From: Isoetes taiwanensis
Taxonomy: Eukaryota > Streptophyta > Lycopodiopsida > Isoetales > Isoetaceae
Assembly (NCBI GenBank): GCA_021234155.1
Contig: JAJEKV010000065.1
Coordinates: forward strand, 5,350,807-5,414,806
Length of the DNA: 64,000 nucleotides
Reading direction: 5' to 3'
Of the stretch, positions 45,400 to 57,749 are shown in pieces. The position numbers and the translations under genes are program-made. The notes below the pieces were generated by a model. The model had not been told where the DNA came from. It worked only from the letters and a program-made list of their open reading frames with translations, and did no database searches. Position 1 is the stretch's first letter. Every line of letters begins with the position of its first letter.

Positions 45400-48300
45400 C
45401 TGTGATTTTGTTTCCTAGAGCATTGGAGATAGGATTCTATGTTTCTGGAATGGTCAGCAAGCTAGCATGCAAATCAACTTCCTCTTTACATATGAGCAAC
45501 ACTGAGAAACTCATCCCAAGGAGATGAGCCAAGTAACCGTGATGGGCTTCCTCTACTGTTTCCATCTATATATTGTTGCTTAGCATCCACTGTAGCAATT
45601 TTGAAATATGTATAACTAGTGGGCACCATAATAAGAGTAATATATGGCGGATTAATACATGTGTAGGATCCTGCTTATTCTCAACCAAAGAAAGAGAGAT
45701 TCTGTTTTAGATAAATAAATCAGAGTGTTTAATTAGCTGTGTAGGAATTGCATTCTTGGAACAAAACCAACCATAATGTCCTGCGCACTTTGCTAGACAG
45801 TTTAAGCAGACCCTACAGTCTTGCATGGAATAATGACGACATAATTTACTGACAGTACTTTGTCTTTGAGGCCACTTATATAGGCCTACATCTATTATTC
45901 AGATCATCCAATCGTTTATGTAACATGAAACTCTGGCACATATTCACCAACAACGGAATTCAGCAAGGCAGTCTTAGGTTATCTGTTGCACATCATTTGC
46001 TTGCATAATCTTCGATCGGAAAACTGTCCTTATGTGTACGTTTGTCTAGCTAGCTCCCGATCAATCTGAAGGATTGAGAATGCATAAAATAAACAATTTC
46101 ATTAGTTAAGCTTATTCTGATGTATGCATTGGTCTGCTCTTTATCTCCACAGGTGGTGGCCATTGCAGTTGTTATCTCCTTAGCTTCTGCCTTTTATGTA
46201 TTTTTCATCCTGTTTCTGGGAAACAAAGTGTTAAGTACCATATTGTTGCAATATTTTCTCCACTGGTATGAATTTTTTTCTCTTATATATTTCCATTAAA
46301 ATGATTTAACATTGACAAGCCAATATACTGTTCTCTGCTGTGGGAAGGGAAGGAAGCTGGGCACTCATTTTTCACAATAAAGGTACTGGTTTCTATCATA
46401 ATTTATCAATTCTATCTATATAAAGTGTTTAAATTGGAAGTTGCAGCTGTTTTTTTTTATATGTCCTCATTTCTTCTACTGCCAAATAGAGCATCCATCT
46501 CACTCCAGACCACTCACATAACGTCCGTACTGCTACAAGAGGCATAATGAGCAACTGATTTTCCTAAAAGATTATCTGTTTCATGTGTTTATTAAGACCA
46601 GAATCCCTCTCTACATATAGCACAAGGAATCTTATTACATCATGCTTGCAAGCAAGCAAAACTCTATTAAACTCTACTAACCTGTTCTATTTGTTAAAAA
46701 TCTGACTCCATGAAAATACAACAGACTAGAACGGTGTTGGGCGATGCTCGCATTATTCATGGACATGAAATGGGTAGATGAGAGTTTGTAAGTTGAAGGA
46801 ATGTTGTAGATTTAATCCTGCCTTAGAAGGAATGGACTGCTAAGATGTGAATGGTACTTTGCCCTACTGTAATGCCAATACCATCACTCCATTTAAAGGA
46901 ACATTGCAACAAAATGTATCAAGGCCATCCTTCCTTGACACTGCCCCACAATGATGGCATGTGTTGCTCATTGTCCCCACAAACATTTCAACACACACTT
47001 CTTAGATAGGCATATACTATTGGCATTCTAGAATAATCACCTACTACGGTGGAACTCTAGTTAGAGTGTCTACATACTCTTTGTCTCAACATGCCATCAA
47101 TGGCATACTCTTTGTCTCAACATGCCATCAATGGCAAAAACAGATGCCACTGACCCAAGGGATGGATGGTGAATCAGAAAGTTTCAAGGGTTCCTTAAGA
47201 AAAGCTTTCATGCCATTCAACAAAAATATTCCCACACCAATGTGTGTAGATTGTCATTGAGATTGAGAATGGCTGCAAAAGAGCTTAGAGATCAGAATAG
47301 TAGAAAAGACATAGACTGGCATAGAAAATTTGAAATTCAATTGGTATACAAAACTCAAAAGAATATCACAGCACCAATAAATAAGATAGCCCGCTTTTGT
47401 GTATAAATTGCAATAGGCCTCTGCCACAAATAAATGATGGGAAAAAGTTAAGTCCAAACTTAATGCAATTTTGTTTTCCATGTGTATCATATAGAGAATA
47501 TCTATAGCAATTGAATTCGAACCGTAATGCAATAATTTTCTGTGTATGATGTAGAGAATATCTAGCATTACACTTGACGTTCAGCCTGCCATAGATCACA
47601 TAAATAACTTTGCTATATACAACCTTGAAACTCAGAGACACATGTTACACTACGTTATTAATTTTGAAAGGAGGCCAAGCGAGGAATTTACCATAATGCC
47701 TCTTGTGTTCAAGACTATTGCACCCTTGTTCCTTAATGTTGGCAATGTGGAATGATATTCACCAAGAAGGCCAAGAGAGAAATTTACCACAATGCTTCAT
47801 GTTCAAGACTATTGCACCCTATGTTGTTTATTGTATGCAATATGGAATGATTCACATGAAGCATCCATGCAATTGTATTCTATGTCTAGTATTAGAAAGT
47901 CAGAATGATAATCATACAACTAGAACATCCATGCACTTTGTGCCATAGAGAAACAATTGGATATGCACCCTAGGTAACATTGGCAACTTGGAATGATGAT
48001 CATACAACCAAAACATAGAGAAACAATCCATGCTCTGAACAATCGATGTGCGCCATATGGAAACTGAACAATCAATGTGCTTTATGGTAAGGCAAGCATT
48101 GGACACCATTGTAGCATTGATAGCAAATATAAGGCATTAAATTTTGTAATTTACGGAGGTAAAGGACCACATGGAGATAATAGGGACTTAGTATTGAAAA
48201 TGAAAATGTGTGGCAAGGGGAAAACTGTCCCGCAAGTGGGGGAGAGGAATGCCGCACGCGGCGTTACATGCTGCGTTCCGGCACAACTACCCACACCTTG

Positions 48301-49580
48301 CCTTTTTTAAAAAGAAGATATGCACGTCCGTAGGTCCCATGACGCAATAGATACAATAGATCCATTTCATTACAAACAATTGTCATTTGCTCGTCTCATA
48401 CTCATACTGCAAATGATATTATCAAAAACACCCTATTGTAAGGTTTGAGCTTACTTCAATCCCAAGTATCGTGTATGGCTATAATTCTTTGCATATGTGC
48501 CTGCCAATTCAGTTGTAGTGAGGACCAATTTAAAATAATCTGTTTAAAATGCTTTATGTATCTGTGGCTAGAGCATATATCTAAAATTTAATAAGGATCC
48601 AGAGATGCACCAAAATTTAAAAGTAACTGAGCAAATTGTCCCCTTTTACTCCCCTGTATAAAGGGCAAACGCATAGAATGCTCCCAATACTTGCTTTAGT
48701 AGATGACAAAATGTGCAACGTGGCCAACAAATCAAACATATAAGACAAACAAATCAAAGCAATTGCATTTATCAACAATACAAAAGAATCTAATTTACCA
48801 TTAATTCTAGATTGTTTATAAAGATATTATAGTAAAATTATCTTCTCTAATTCATAGAAATAGATGCAGCAAAACAAACTGTGTGTTTATGAACGCATGA
48901 TGATGTTTGGAAGAAAATAGAAGCTGAGATGAAAATGTACACTAAAAAAAAAAAAACCTAGCATTTGTTCCTCCACCAGCATACATGCATTTATACCAGA
49001 AAATTACAATAAATCTTCAAAAGGTGAACAAATGGCTATAAAGAAATGAATGTAGCAAATACAATCGGCAAAAAACTTGACTTGTGATACACTCAAATTG
49101 AAATGAAGCAATAATCAAATGACAGTAAGTCTAACTCGCTAGTTGCACACAACATGGCTTGTCATGCATCTCTAAGTTGTATAAGGATGAAGCGCGCCTT
49201 TTCAAAAGTAGACTCAGATGCCGCTTAAAAGCAAAGATGGGTTCAGTAAAATCCTACCTAATAAAGATGACGCAAATCAATAAAAAGAAAATTCATATTA
49301 CCTTAAGGGTAGAAGCATGAAAGGGTGTCTTGTATTTCTTGCAAATTGATGTAAAAAAATACACTAGATTAAAGTGAATTTAAGGTAAAATTTGAATTTT
49401 ACATGGGTCAGCCTATCATTAATGCTTTTGGTCCACGGAGATTCTTTTGCAATTATTTTTGGCAACCCACCTAATTTGGGGGCACGCTTTGATTTTTGAA
49501 CTCCCTCCACAGATTGAAGCTACCGGATTGAAACCCTTTTCATTGGAACCAAGAATAGGATCCCCATTTCTATGCCTCGC
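45400..49580. other. Long gene-free stretch with small duplications
   Basis: No supported gene. TACTCTTTGTCTCAACATGCC and following is duplicated at 47068 and 47105. GGCCAAG(C/A)GAG(G/A)AATTTACCA and AATGTTGGCAATGTGGAATG-type phrases recur at 47670-48060, marking degenerate repeats. ORFs are short and without signature. Confidence 0.45.
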
Positions 49581-49590
49581 TTGATCGATC

Positions 49591-52500
49591 TTGGAATGTA
49601 TGAAGCTATGGCGTAATCAAATTCACCAAAGAACAACAGATTCGGATCTTGTTCTTGAGGAGGACTTACCATCGATTCGAAATTTTGCTATTGAGGAGGA
49701 CTCTACATGCATTTCTTTTTCCGGGGACAACCAATCTTCATCAAAAAGATGCAAGAGAGAGGCCGGATATGGGACAAAACAGATTAGAAGAAGGGTGAAT
49801 GATTCTATGAATCACATACTAAATCAAGTTTCTAGATTGAATCCAAAAAAAAAAAAAACTTTTGTCGGAAAATTGCTCTAGGATAGTAGATTGGACTTTT
49901 ATTTGGCCCCGTTGTTGGAAGGCCTAAAGAGGCTATTGTGAAAAGAGATTTATTTGAAAACCTTAAGGATGGCCTCCAAGAAGTGAAACAATAATAGCAA
50001 TGACAAGCTTGTCGCCAAACACGTTGTTCTTTCCATGGTAGTTGGAAAGGAAGGAGTATTACGCCAGCACCACACCGGGCACCCAAAATCCTCAAATTGC
50101 ATCCTAGAAATATGAAGCTAGCAAAGCAGTAAAAGGAGGAAAAAAATGTCACCGCGGTGGAGCAAATCAGGGCATTAGCGTGATCTAAAGCCAAGAAAAA
50201 ATGCCATAGATCAAAGCTATGAAGGACAGAGTTGTTCGGGCCTCGTTAGATAATACAAAAGTATCACCAAAGGTAAGAGATGTCATGAAGAAGACAATTC
50301 AGTACATCGACATTACACAGGTACATGCTAGTATTTTAGGGTCATGGAGGAGTCACATAGTTTTTTGAATTTTCGATCTGAACATCAAATGTACTTTAGC
50401 TAGGAATGTATGTAGTCATGTAGATGTTTTCTACATTTTTGTGTGTGACAGTAGTCTTTTCTCAGACAAGCATGTTCCACATCATGCATCAAGAAATGTT
50501 ATTCAGTTTTTCTTGTAGAAGTTATATTGACATGCTTTACATTGAATCCAACTTGAAGGTATACTTGAAGCTAACTGTAGAGATGTGCTACAGATGTAAG
50601 AAAATAAAACTGAAGGAAGCTACTTGTAGGAATGTAGTAGATGTCAAGAAAATATGTGAATGCTTTTCATAGAGTAGCTATTATGTAAGGATGTGGGGTT
50701 TTGAGGAAGAAAGTACTTAGATGTAAGAATGTGGAAGATACATTAAAAACATATAGAATGTACATTCTAATATTTTGTAAGATTCTCGACAAGTTGTACT
50801 TTTGCATGCTGAATTATACCAAATCTTTGTTGATCAAAGATCCAAAAGTCAAAATTGGCATCAGCAATTAATACTTAAAACCTCCTTGCATAATGAAAAG
50901 CTAAAGGGGAGGAATACCGCTGTTGTGTGAAGCATGAGCAAAAGCAGATTTATATAAGAAGGCTTTCAATATGATGAGGTCAAAATTCCACGAGAATTGT
51001 ACTTGCAATTGCAATGTGTGTGCTTCGTGGTTAATGCCTGGATTTGCCAAGCTAAGAAGCGTAATTATGATAATGTGAGCACGCTTTGGAGAGCCATGGT
51101 ATGCCCGAGGGCTACCGATGAGGAGTGGCACAAGCTAGCCCGCATGGAAACAAAATGTGACAGCTTGTGGGAAACAGCTTAATTGAGTTGTGTCCCGTGA
51201 GAGAAGGATGGAAGCATCGAGGATCTGGCCGATTGGCAAGTCTATAACTATGTTAATGAACCTTCAAAGAAGGAACTTCCAAGGTCGGGTTAGTTGACAA
51301 GAAGGGCAAAGGCAAAGGAGATGTTGGACAAAGATGTTCGACCATATGTCTAAGTTTATATATCACAATTTTGTGGCACATTGGCAAAGCAAGCAGCTCA
51401 AAGAATGCATACTTAACACTTCACGACGATTGCTGCTATCAATTGTTGATTTTTCCAAAATTATACTTTGAAGCCATTCAACGAGATTCAAGCTCAAAGA
51501 TTGGTACAATGAACAAATTAGTATTCTCGTTCATATCACCATGTTCAAGGTAAATGGCGATTGAGAAAATGTGTGCACTCATTTATTTCGTGACGATAAA
51601 ACTCATGATACCCACTTCTGCACAAGATGCATTCAAGATGCACCTCAAATGGTTGCAAGAGAATGGTGGTGGCCATTTGAAATACCATTTGGTTTGGTCC
51701 GATGGTTGTGCAGCCCCGCTTTTAAATCTAGAAGAGCATTCTATCATGTGACAAGATACCATGTTCAACATAAGATAAGAATGCAAAGGAATTTCTTTGG
51801 TTCGTGACATGGGAAGGGAAACACACGATGGGGAAGGGCAATCTCTAAATTGTGGCTTGAAGCGTAACAAAGGAAAAAGGATGGGAAGATAGTAAAAGAT
51901 GCAAAGAATCAAGGTCAAGTATTGAGGGAGAAAAATCAGATGTGGAGAGGGTATTCTAAAAGGTGACCGACATTGATCGGCCCCAAGCACATGATGTACT
52001 TCCAAAGAAAAGGCATGCAATCACTTCATTGTGTGTCTTCAATAGACTCAAACGATGCTACAAAAATTATTGTGCGCACCTCTTTCATGTTTTTGCAAAG
52101 CATGCATCAATTTTAATTGGCCCGCTTGTGAGAATGCCGACCATTGTGGTAGGTGGGAGTTGCGTAAAAACTAGAGCCAATTAGTAAGATCAACCCGGAG
52201 ATGTTGATGAGGCCGAGGATTTATGGGCAAATGACGAGGATAATATTGATTAGATGTCGCAGTTGGTGATTATTTTGATGCTTCACGTACCCCGCATAAT
52301 CATGAGGGGGTCCTTTATTATATCCTTCAATGCAATCAAGTAAAACATGTACCGAGGTAGATACCATGGATGACTATGGAAACTTATTTTTCAGAGGTGA
52401 TGAGGTTATTACATGCAACTACTTCGAGCTGATCCCTAGCTGCCATCAGAAGTACATGTTACTAAAAGAGAAGAAGGTTTTTGTCCCTCCCGAGTCTGTA

Positions 52501-52620
52501 ATAGGGGTTCGCTTCGCATTGGAGCCAGTCAAGCACAAGATAAAAGGTGCCGCTTATGCATATGAACTCGGCTCCCCAAGATTGGCACGAGATGCTATTA
52601 GGAAATCGGGCCCGAGATTG
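49591..52620 (+). pseudogene. Transposase-like gene remnant (SDG...HDGEG family), plus strand
   Basis: Broken plus-strand frames follow one another. First comes a 96-codon ORF (49591-49881, basic SSKRCKREAGYGTKQIRRRV). Next is a block at 51000-51180 (NVSTLWRAMVCPRATDEEWH). Then comes a core at 51630-51860 spread over three frames: HLKYHLVWSDGCAAP, then FKSRRAFYHVTRYH and RMQRNFFGS, then THDGEGQSLNCGLKR. Last is a C-terminal block ending near 52620 with YFELIPSCHQKYMLLKEKKVF and VIGVRFALEP. The order SDG, F-K/Y, F-F-x-SGHGKG-like, (H/C)DG-G-x(3-5)-L-R is one I associate with uncharacterised transposon-borne proteins; I infer an RNase-H-like catalytic core. Frameshifts and stops are frequent. 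Confidence 0.5.
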
Positions 52621-53090
52621 TAGATGTAACCGTGAATTTCGTTTCTTGTATCAAGTTTACCTTTTGTACATCGTGCCACATAATTATTGTCATGTGTTTG
52701 GGCCAGTAACAATTCGATCACTTGTTTTCAATATTAAAGTGAATACATTGGCAGCAGGTAGGTTCAAGACACTTGTACATGTACTTGAGACACTTGTACT
52801 TGTACTTGAAAACTCAAGGTTAATGGCTACCTTAGGTTAATGGTTCATATTTCGTGAGTGTATATATGGTAAGAGCCATTTTGGAAGTGCCTAGTGTTGT
52901 GGTTTTGAATTTGCTTGTTTGATCCAGGCTTACAAGACAACTTATACCGACATAGCTCAAGATGCCTCTTTTAAAACAATGGGGACACTTATATTGTATC
53001 CTTTAGAATGGGGACTTATATGGGGACACTTATGTTGTACCCTAAACCATAACTTTGGCTACTTTAGAATTGGTGGGGTCTTTATTGACC
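52621..53090. other. 3' flank of the transposase-like remnant
   Basis: No gene supported. Short direct repeats (ACACTTGTACTTGTACTTGA and GGGGACACTTAT-type words) lead into the tandem repeat that follows. Confidence 0.4.
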
Positions 53091-53097
53091 TTGTAAA

Positions 53098-53560
53098 AAT
53101 TAAAAAGTGTTAACACAAAGTGCAAGGTTTGACATCTTGCCACAAAGTGCACAAAGTGTTAACACCTTGTGCAAGGTTTGACATCTTGACACAAGTTGCA
53201 CAAAGTGTTAAGGGCAAGGTTTAGACTTTATTGACCTTGTAAAATTAAAAGTGTTAACACAAAAAGTGTTAACACAAAGTGCAAGGTTTGACATCTTGCC
53301 ACAAAGTGCACAAAGTGTTAACACCTTGTGCAAGGTTTGACATCTTGACACAAGTTGCACAAAGGTCTTGAACCTTGGCAAGACATTATTGACCTTGTAA
53401 AAATAAAAAAAGGGGACACGAGTTTTTTTTCCCTTGCCACTTATACAAGTTATTTAACACTTGTGCACAAAGTGTTAACACCTTGTGCACAAGTGTTGAC
53501 ATCTTGTCCTCACCACTTATAGCAGAATTATTTAACACGTGCACAAAGTGCTAGTACTTT
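53098..53560. repeat. Tandem repeat with GTGTTAACAC palindromes
   Basis: A unit of about 165 bp containing GTGCAAGGTTTGACATCTTG, CACAAAGTG and the palindrome GTGTTAACAC is repeated (about 53098-53265 and 53266-53430) and then decays into shorter related words to 53560. It lies between the two convergent transposon-like genes. Confidence 0.85.
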
Positions 53561-54107
53561 TGTGCAATGTTTGACATCTTGACCACTTATACAACTTATT
53601 AACATCTCCTCCTAATTGTGCTCTGACAATACAACAGGCAGAATTTGTGTCAAAATAGTGTACATGTTCACAATGTCAAAATATTGACATGGTCAGACTT
53701 CAAAATTTACAACTGTATCTCATGTACATGTCAAAATTTACAACTATATCTCATGTACATGGTCAGAGATTACAAAATTGTCAATGCACTTGTCCATCTC
53801 AATCCCATGGGCTCAGTATCATGAAGTCACAGTATGGGATGGAAGCAAAAAAGTGTGCACTTATCAAAAAAACTGAAATACCTTGCACTAACATTTCGAG
53901 GGGGATGAAAGTGTATCCATCAAGTCAATTTGTACCTTCACCTCCTCGTCATGGACCCCATGAAAAGTTGGAGTCCGAAAAGTAGAGGTTGCCGCAGTAA
54001 GAATGTGAAGGTACATAGTCCGAGTCCGAAGTCACCGCGACTGAAGTCAAGTGTTGGGGACTTAGTGAGTCGGAAAAGAAATGGGATGTATCAAGCATAC
54101 ACTATCA

Positions 54108-54247
54108 TCAAACCCATCTCAAATGATCAAGTCATGTAAGATCATGACCTCACATTCATCATCTTGGAGCACTCATCCAACCCATCTCAAATGATCAAGT
54201 CATGTAAGATCATGACCTCACATTCATCATCTTGAAGCACTCATCTA
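54108..54247. repeat. ~70-bp direct tandem duplication
   Basis: AACCCATCTCAAATGATCAA to TCATCATCTTG(G/A)AGCACTCATC is present twice in tandem (54112 and 54179) with one substitution. Confidence 0.88.
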
Positions 54248-54559
54248 ATATGAGCTTAAGTTGTCAATAAGTGGTAGAACTTTTATGAGGATAATTTAAG
54301 AACAGGAGAAATGAAAGACATACAAAACACTTGGGATAAATTGACACCGCGTAAAACGTGATACATGCTTTTTAGAATAATGCCATATGGCACAACTTAA
54401 TATGTCATTTTTTTAAAATTAATTGGTTGAGGCACTCTGGCCAAGTACATCCGAAATTTTGAAGGCAACTAGGCCAAAACAAAGTCTGATTTTTATGCAG
54501 AGTGATTCCATTAGGCGCTCAAGGTATTACCAAGATCCAAATTTTATACGTGCTTATGA

Positions 54560-57500
54560 TATCGTGAGCATAAACCAAGTGTTGATCAAATCTGAAAACA
54601 AACTGCTCATCCACAAAACTCATAAACAAATGGTTAGATTCATCTACCAATCGACACATCAATGGCTTCTCCATCTTCACATCGCTTAAGCTGTGGCTTG
54701 CGCACATGCACGACCTAGCGATAATCGGTGAAACCAGCCTGCTATAACCTCGCGTGCATAGTGCATTAAAGCAAACAGAAATGTAAAATGGTGTAAACTA
54801 AAAGCTTGCAAGAGAATTGACACTTACCTTCAACTCCTTATTTCCGATAACCGGTTTCACAAATTTGTACATGCAGGCCATCACATACAAGCCGCAATTT
54901 GACAGATCGGGCTCTTTGAGGTACTTCAAGATGTTCAAGCCCTTCACATTATTTCGCTAATAAAATCAACACTTTTGAGGTTTGACTCATTGATTGAGTC
55001 AATATCTCACAGCATGAAGCCCTGCACATGCACATTTAAAAGTAGAAATGTAAATATTTAAGTAGACAGAATGGGAGAAAGTAGATAGAAATGCATACCC
55101 TCTAATTGCCTTCTCATTTGTCGCAAAAGCTTTTAGACTATTCAATATATGAATCGATGGTGCACTTAAGAACTATAGGATTCCCTTCGCAAAGGCAAAT
55201 ATAGCCAACACAAAGTGCTCATTCTCAAGCACGGGTAGAAGAACATATCGGTATTTTGACATAACCAGCCCCTTTCATTCCCTCGTTTCACGATATCTAC
55301 AATGTTTCTTGAGGCCTCGGTTTTTTTCTTACTTGTCAGAGCTTCCTTGAACAAGTGAAAGTTAAAAGATGGATAAAAGAAAATCTTGTTCTTCCACCGA
55401 TGGCAAATTATGATGCGGTGTACCTACAAGAAGATAAGGTCATAATTATACTTCATTATAAATACACAAAGAATAGGAGATGAAATCAGAATTACATCTA
55501 CAACACCTTGTGCACCGCCATACACAGCCTCAATAAGGCGGCTTTGTCATTCTTGATCCGGTGCACAGAGTTCTTCAAGGTCAATATCGACCACCTTCAT
55601 GGGAGGATCAGGGGGCTATCCTTGAAAGGCACTAAAGGCGTAAGAACATAGTTTTCACGCATGCTCCTACAAGGATCAAATTGAAGTGTCAAGTATCATG
55701 CGTGTGCATAAAACAAATGTTTCATAATATTATCTTCAGATCAAAGATCGATTCTTCACCGGATTTAGAATCTTCAAGAGATTTTGTGTCTTCAACAGAT
55801 TTTTTGCCTACAAGAAATGGTGTGAGTTGAAGAAATGGTGTGAGTTAAGATGAAGTGCATACCTTTTCTTAGTGCGCCTTAGCTGGTGCATCCTTTTCCG
55901 CTCGAAGTTTTCCGCTTGTTATTTGGGGAGCATCCTCCTCCTTCACGATAATCATTTCTATAGTCAGCCGGTGCTTTTTTATCTTCATATGCCATAACCA
56001 GCTTAGAGAATATGCACCTCATGAACAAATGTTACCGCTTTTGATGAGCTTTTAAAACCAAAACTAGCTAAGCAAGTCCGGCCGCCATTTTTTCGGCAAA
56101 GAAATGGAAAACATATTGAGCTTCAAGACCAGCAAGTACATATGAAGTGCTCGAATAGGTAGTGTAAGACAAACACAACTAAAGAATTAAGTAGCTAAAT
56201 ACCTATACTATCAGAAAACAAGTTAAAAGAACATTCATTAAATGGCGACCTATTGTAGAAAACCTCAACAATGGTCGGTACTTCTTCCGTGGGCAAGAGG
56301 GATTTTTGGTCAATATTCTCGCCACCTACTTCAAATTGTATGAATGGACAAATATAAGCTAAATTAATGATGACACCATACAAAAATAAAAGTGTCTCCG
56401 CTTCACCTTTGATAGGAACCGTTGTCGAGTCAAGGAAGCCAACTCTAAGATCCAAATTTGGGATCTCCTCTTGAAGACTAATTCCACCGCAATCACACAT
56501 CTTACAAATTAGCAACCTGAAATAATATTGAAGCTTATATCAACTCAATTAAATTTGAACTTATCGATTTCGGGCATTGCCATCTCCACAAACTTTCTTG
56601 ATTCTCGCTTTTCCCGAGCCGTGGAGAGAATGCCTTAATAGGTGATGCTGATGTAGAAGGAGTCCCGCCGGACATGGCATCATCCTTGGTTGGTTTAGGT
56701 TCTGAGACATCTGAGAATTCAGGTAGCAAGGTTCTTCCTTCAAGGAATGGCTTCACACCTGCATATGACAATGGCTAGTTAGCTAGACTCAGATCTGAAA
56801 AAATTCTACATGTTTACAAATCATCTACATGTTTACATTACCTGTTACAGAAGTTCAGGTTTCTTGATGCTCCCTGTTTCTGCAAAACAAAAAGTAAATG
56901 TAATCAAAACTAACAAACAAGGAATCAAGAATGTAAAGTGTCAATAAATGTAAGTCATGCAAGAAAGCATCTACATGAGACAGATCTGCAAGTTATGCAA
57001 GAAAGCATGTACATGACAGAAATTTAAGTGAAGCAAGAAAGCATGTACATGAAAGAAATGTAAATGACAGAAAGAATGTACAGATCCAAATCCAAGCACC
57101 TTGAACTACATTCATTCTCCGTAACAACAAAACTTAAGTCTATGTAGAAGGTAAATGTCGATTCAAGATTTTACCAAACAAATACATATCTAAAAATAAG
57201 CACTTGCATATCAAAAAGTATTCCTACAATCGTGAAAATGAAATCAAGTGAACAGAATTACCTTGAGTAGAAATTCCCATATTTGCACGGTTCTTGAGGC
57301 CAAAGACAATGAAAACACACCGGTTCGGTAGAGACACTTATATGAGAGACAAAGAAGGCAGTAGGGATGTCCACATGATGGCAACACCAAAATACTACTG
57401 TCAAGGCATGCATTGCAAGATCAACATGTGTTCTTCACACGAGGATTTGATGCCTTACTATCCACGCAAGAACAGATCGGGATGTAAGGTAATTACATCC

Positions 57501-57690
57501 GATGTTTCAAGATGTAACATCATGTCCTTTATCCTACTCTCACTAATTTCATTCATCTCCAAATCCTTGCTGATTTCATGGATGGCAGTGGCTAATGTCT
57601 ACAACTCAGAAGTCATGTCTTCGATTGGCTTTGTTAAATTTTTCATCTCCTCCATAAAACTTGATTTTTCCTCTTCAAAGTAACTTGCCA
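54560..57690 (-). pseudogene. Coiled-coil / RING-like / Ulp1 (C48) protease gene remnant
   Basis: Reading leftward: an amphipathic coiled-coil-like region (57690-57480; SYFEEEKSSFMEEMKN, ending SDVITLHPDL); a cysteine-rich block (57430-57330; CNACLDSSILVLPSCGHPYC then CLSYKC) with RING-type spacing; acidic and serine-rich linkers (56771-56535, 56515-56195, 55960-55740); and a Ulp1-like cysteine protease. In the protease, FFYPSFNFHLFKEAL and VDIVKRGNERGW (55370-55270) are followed in a shifted frame by LLPVLENEHFVLAIFAFAKG (55250-55190). Exon 54828-54956 encodes YLKEPDLSNCGLYVMACMYKF with the catalytic-type Cys, and ends in a GTAAGT donor. The usual catalytic Asp position appears replaced, and stops and frameshifts are present. 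Ulp1 genes are carried by several plant transposon groups; I infer an accessory transposon gene. Confidence 0.68.
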
Positions 57691-57749
57691 ATGCCATTTG
57701 CAAATCTATTGGCTGCCCCGGCCGCTTTTAGTGTCAATTTTGGCAAGCC

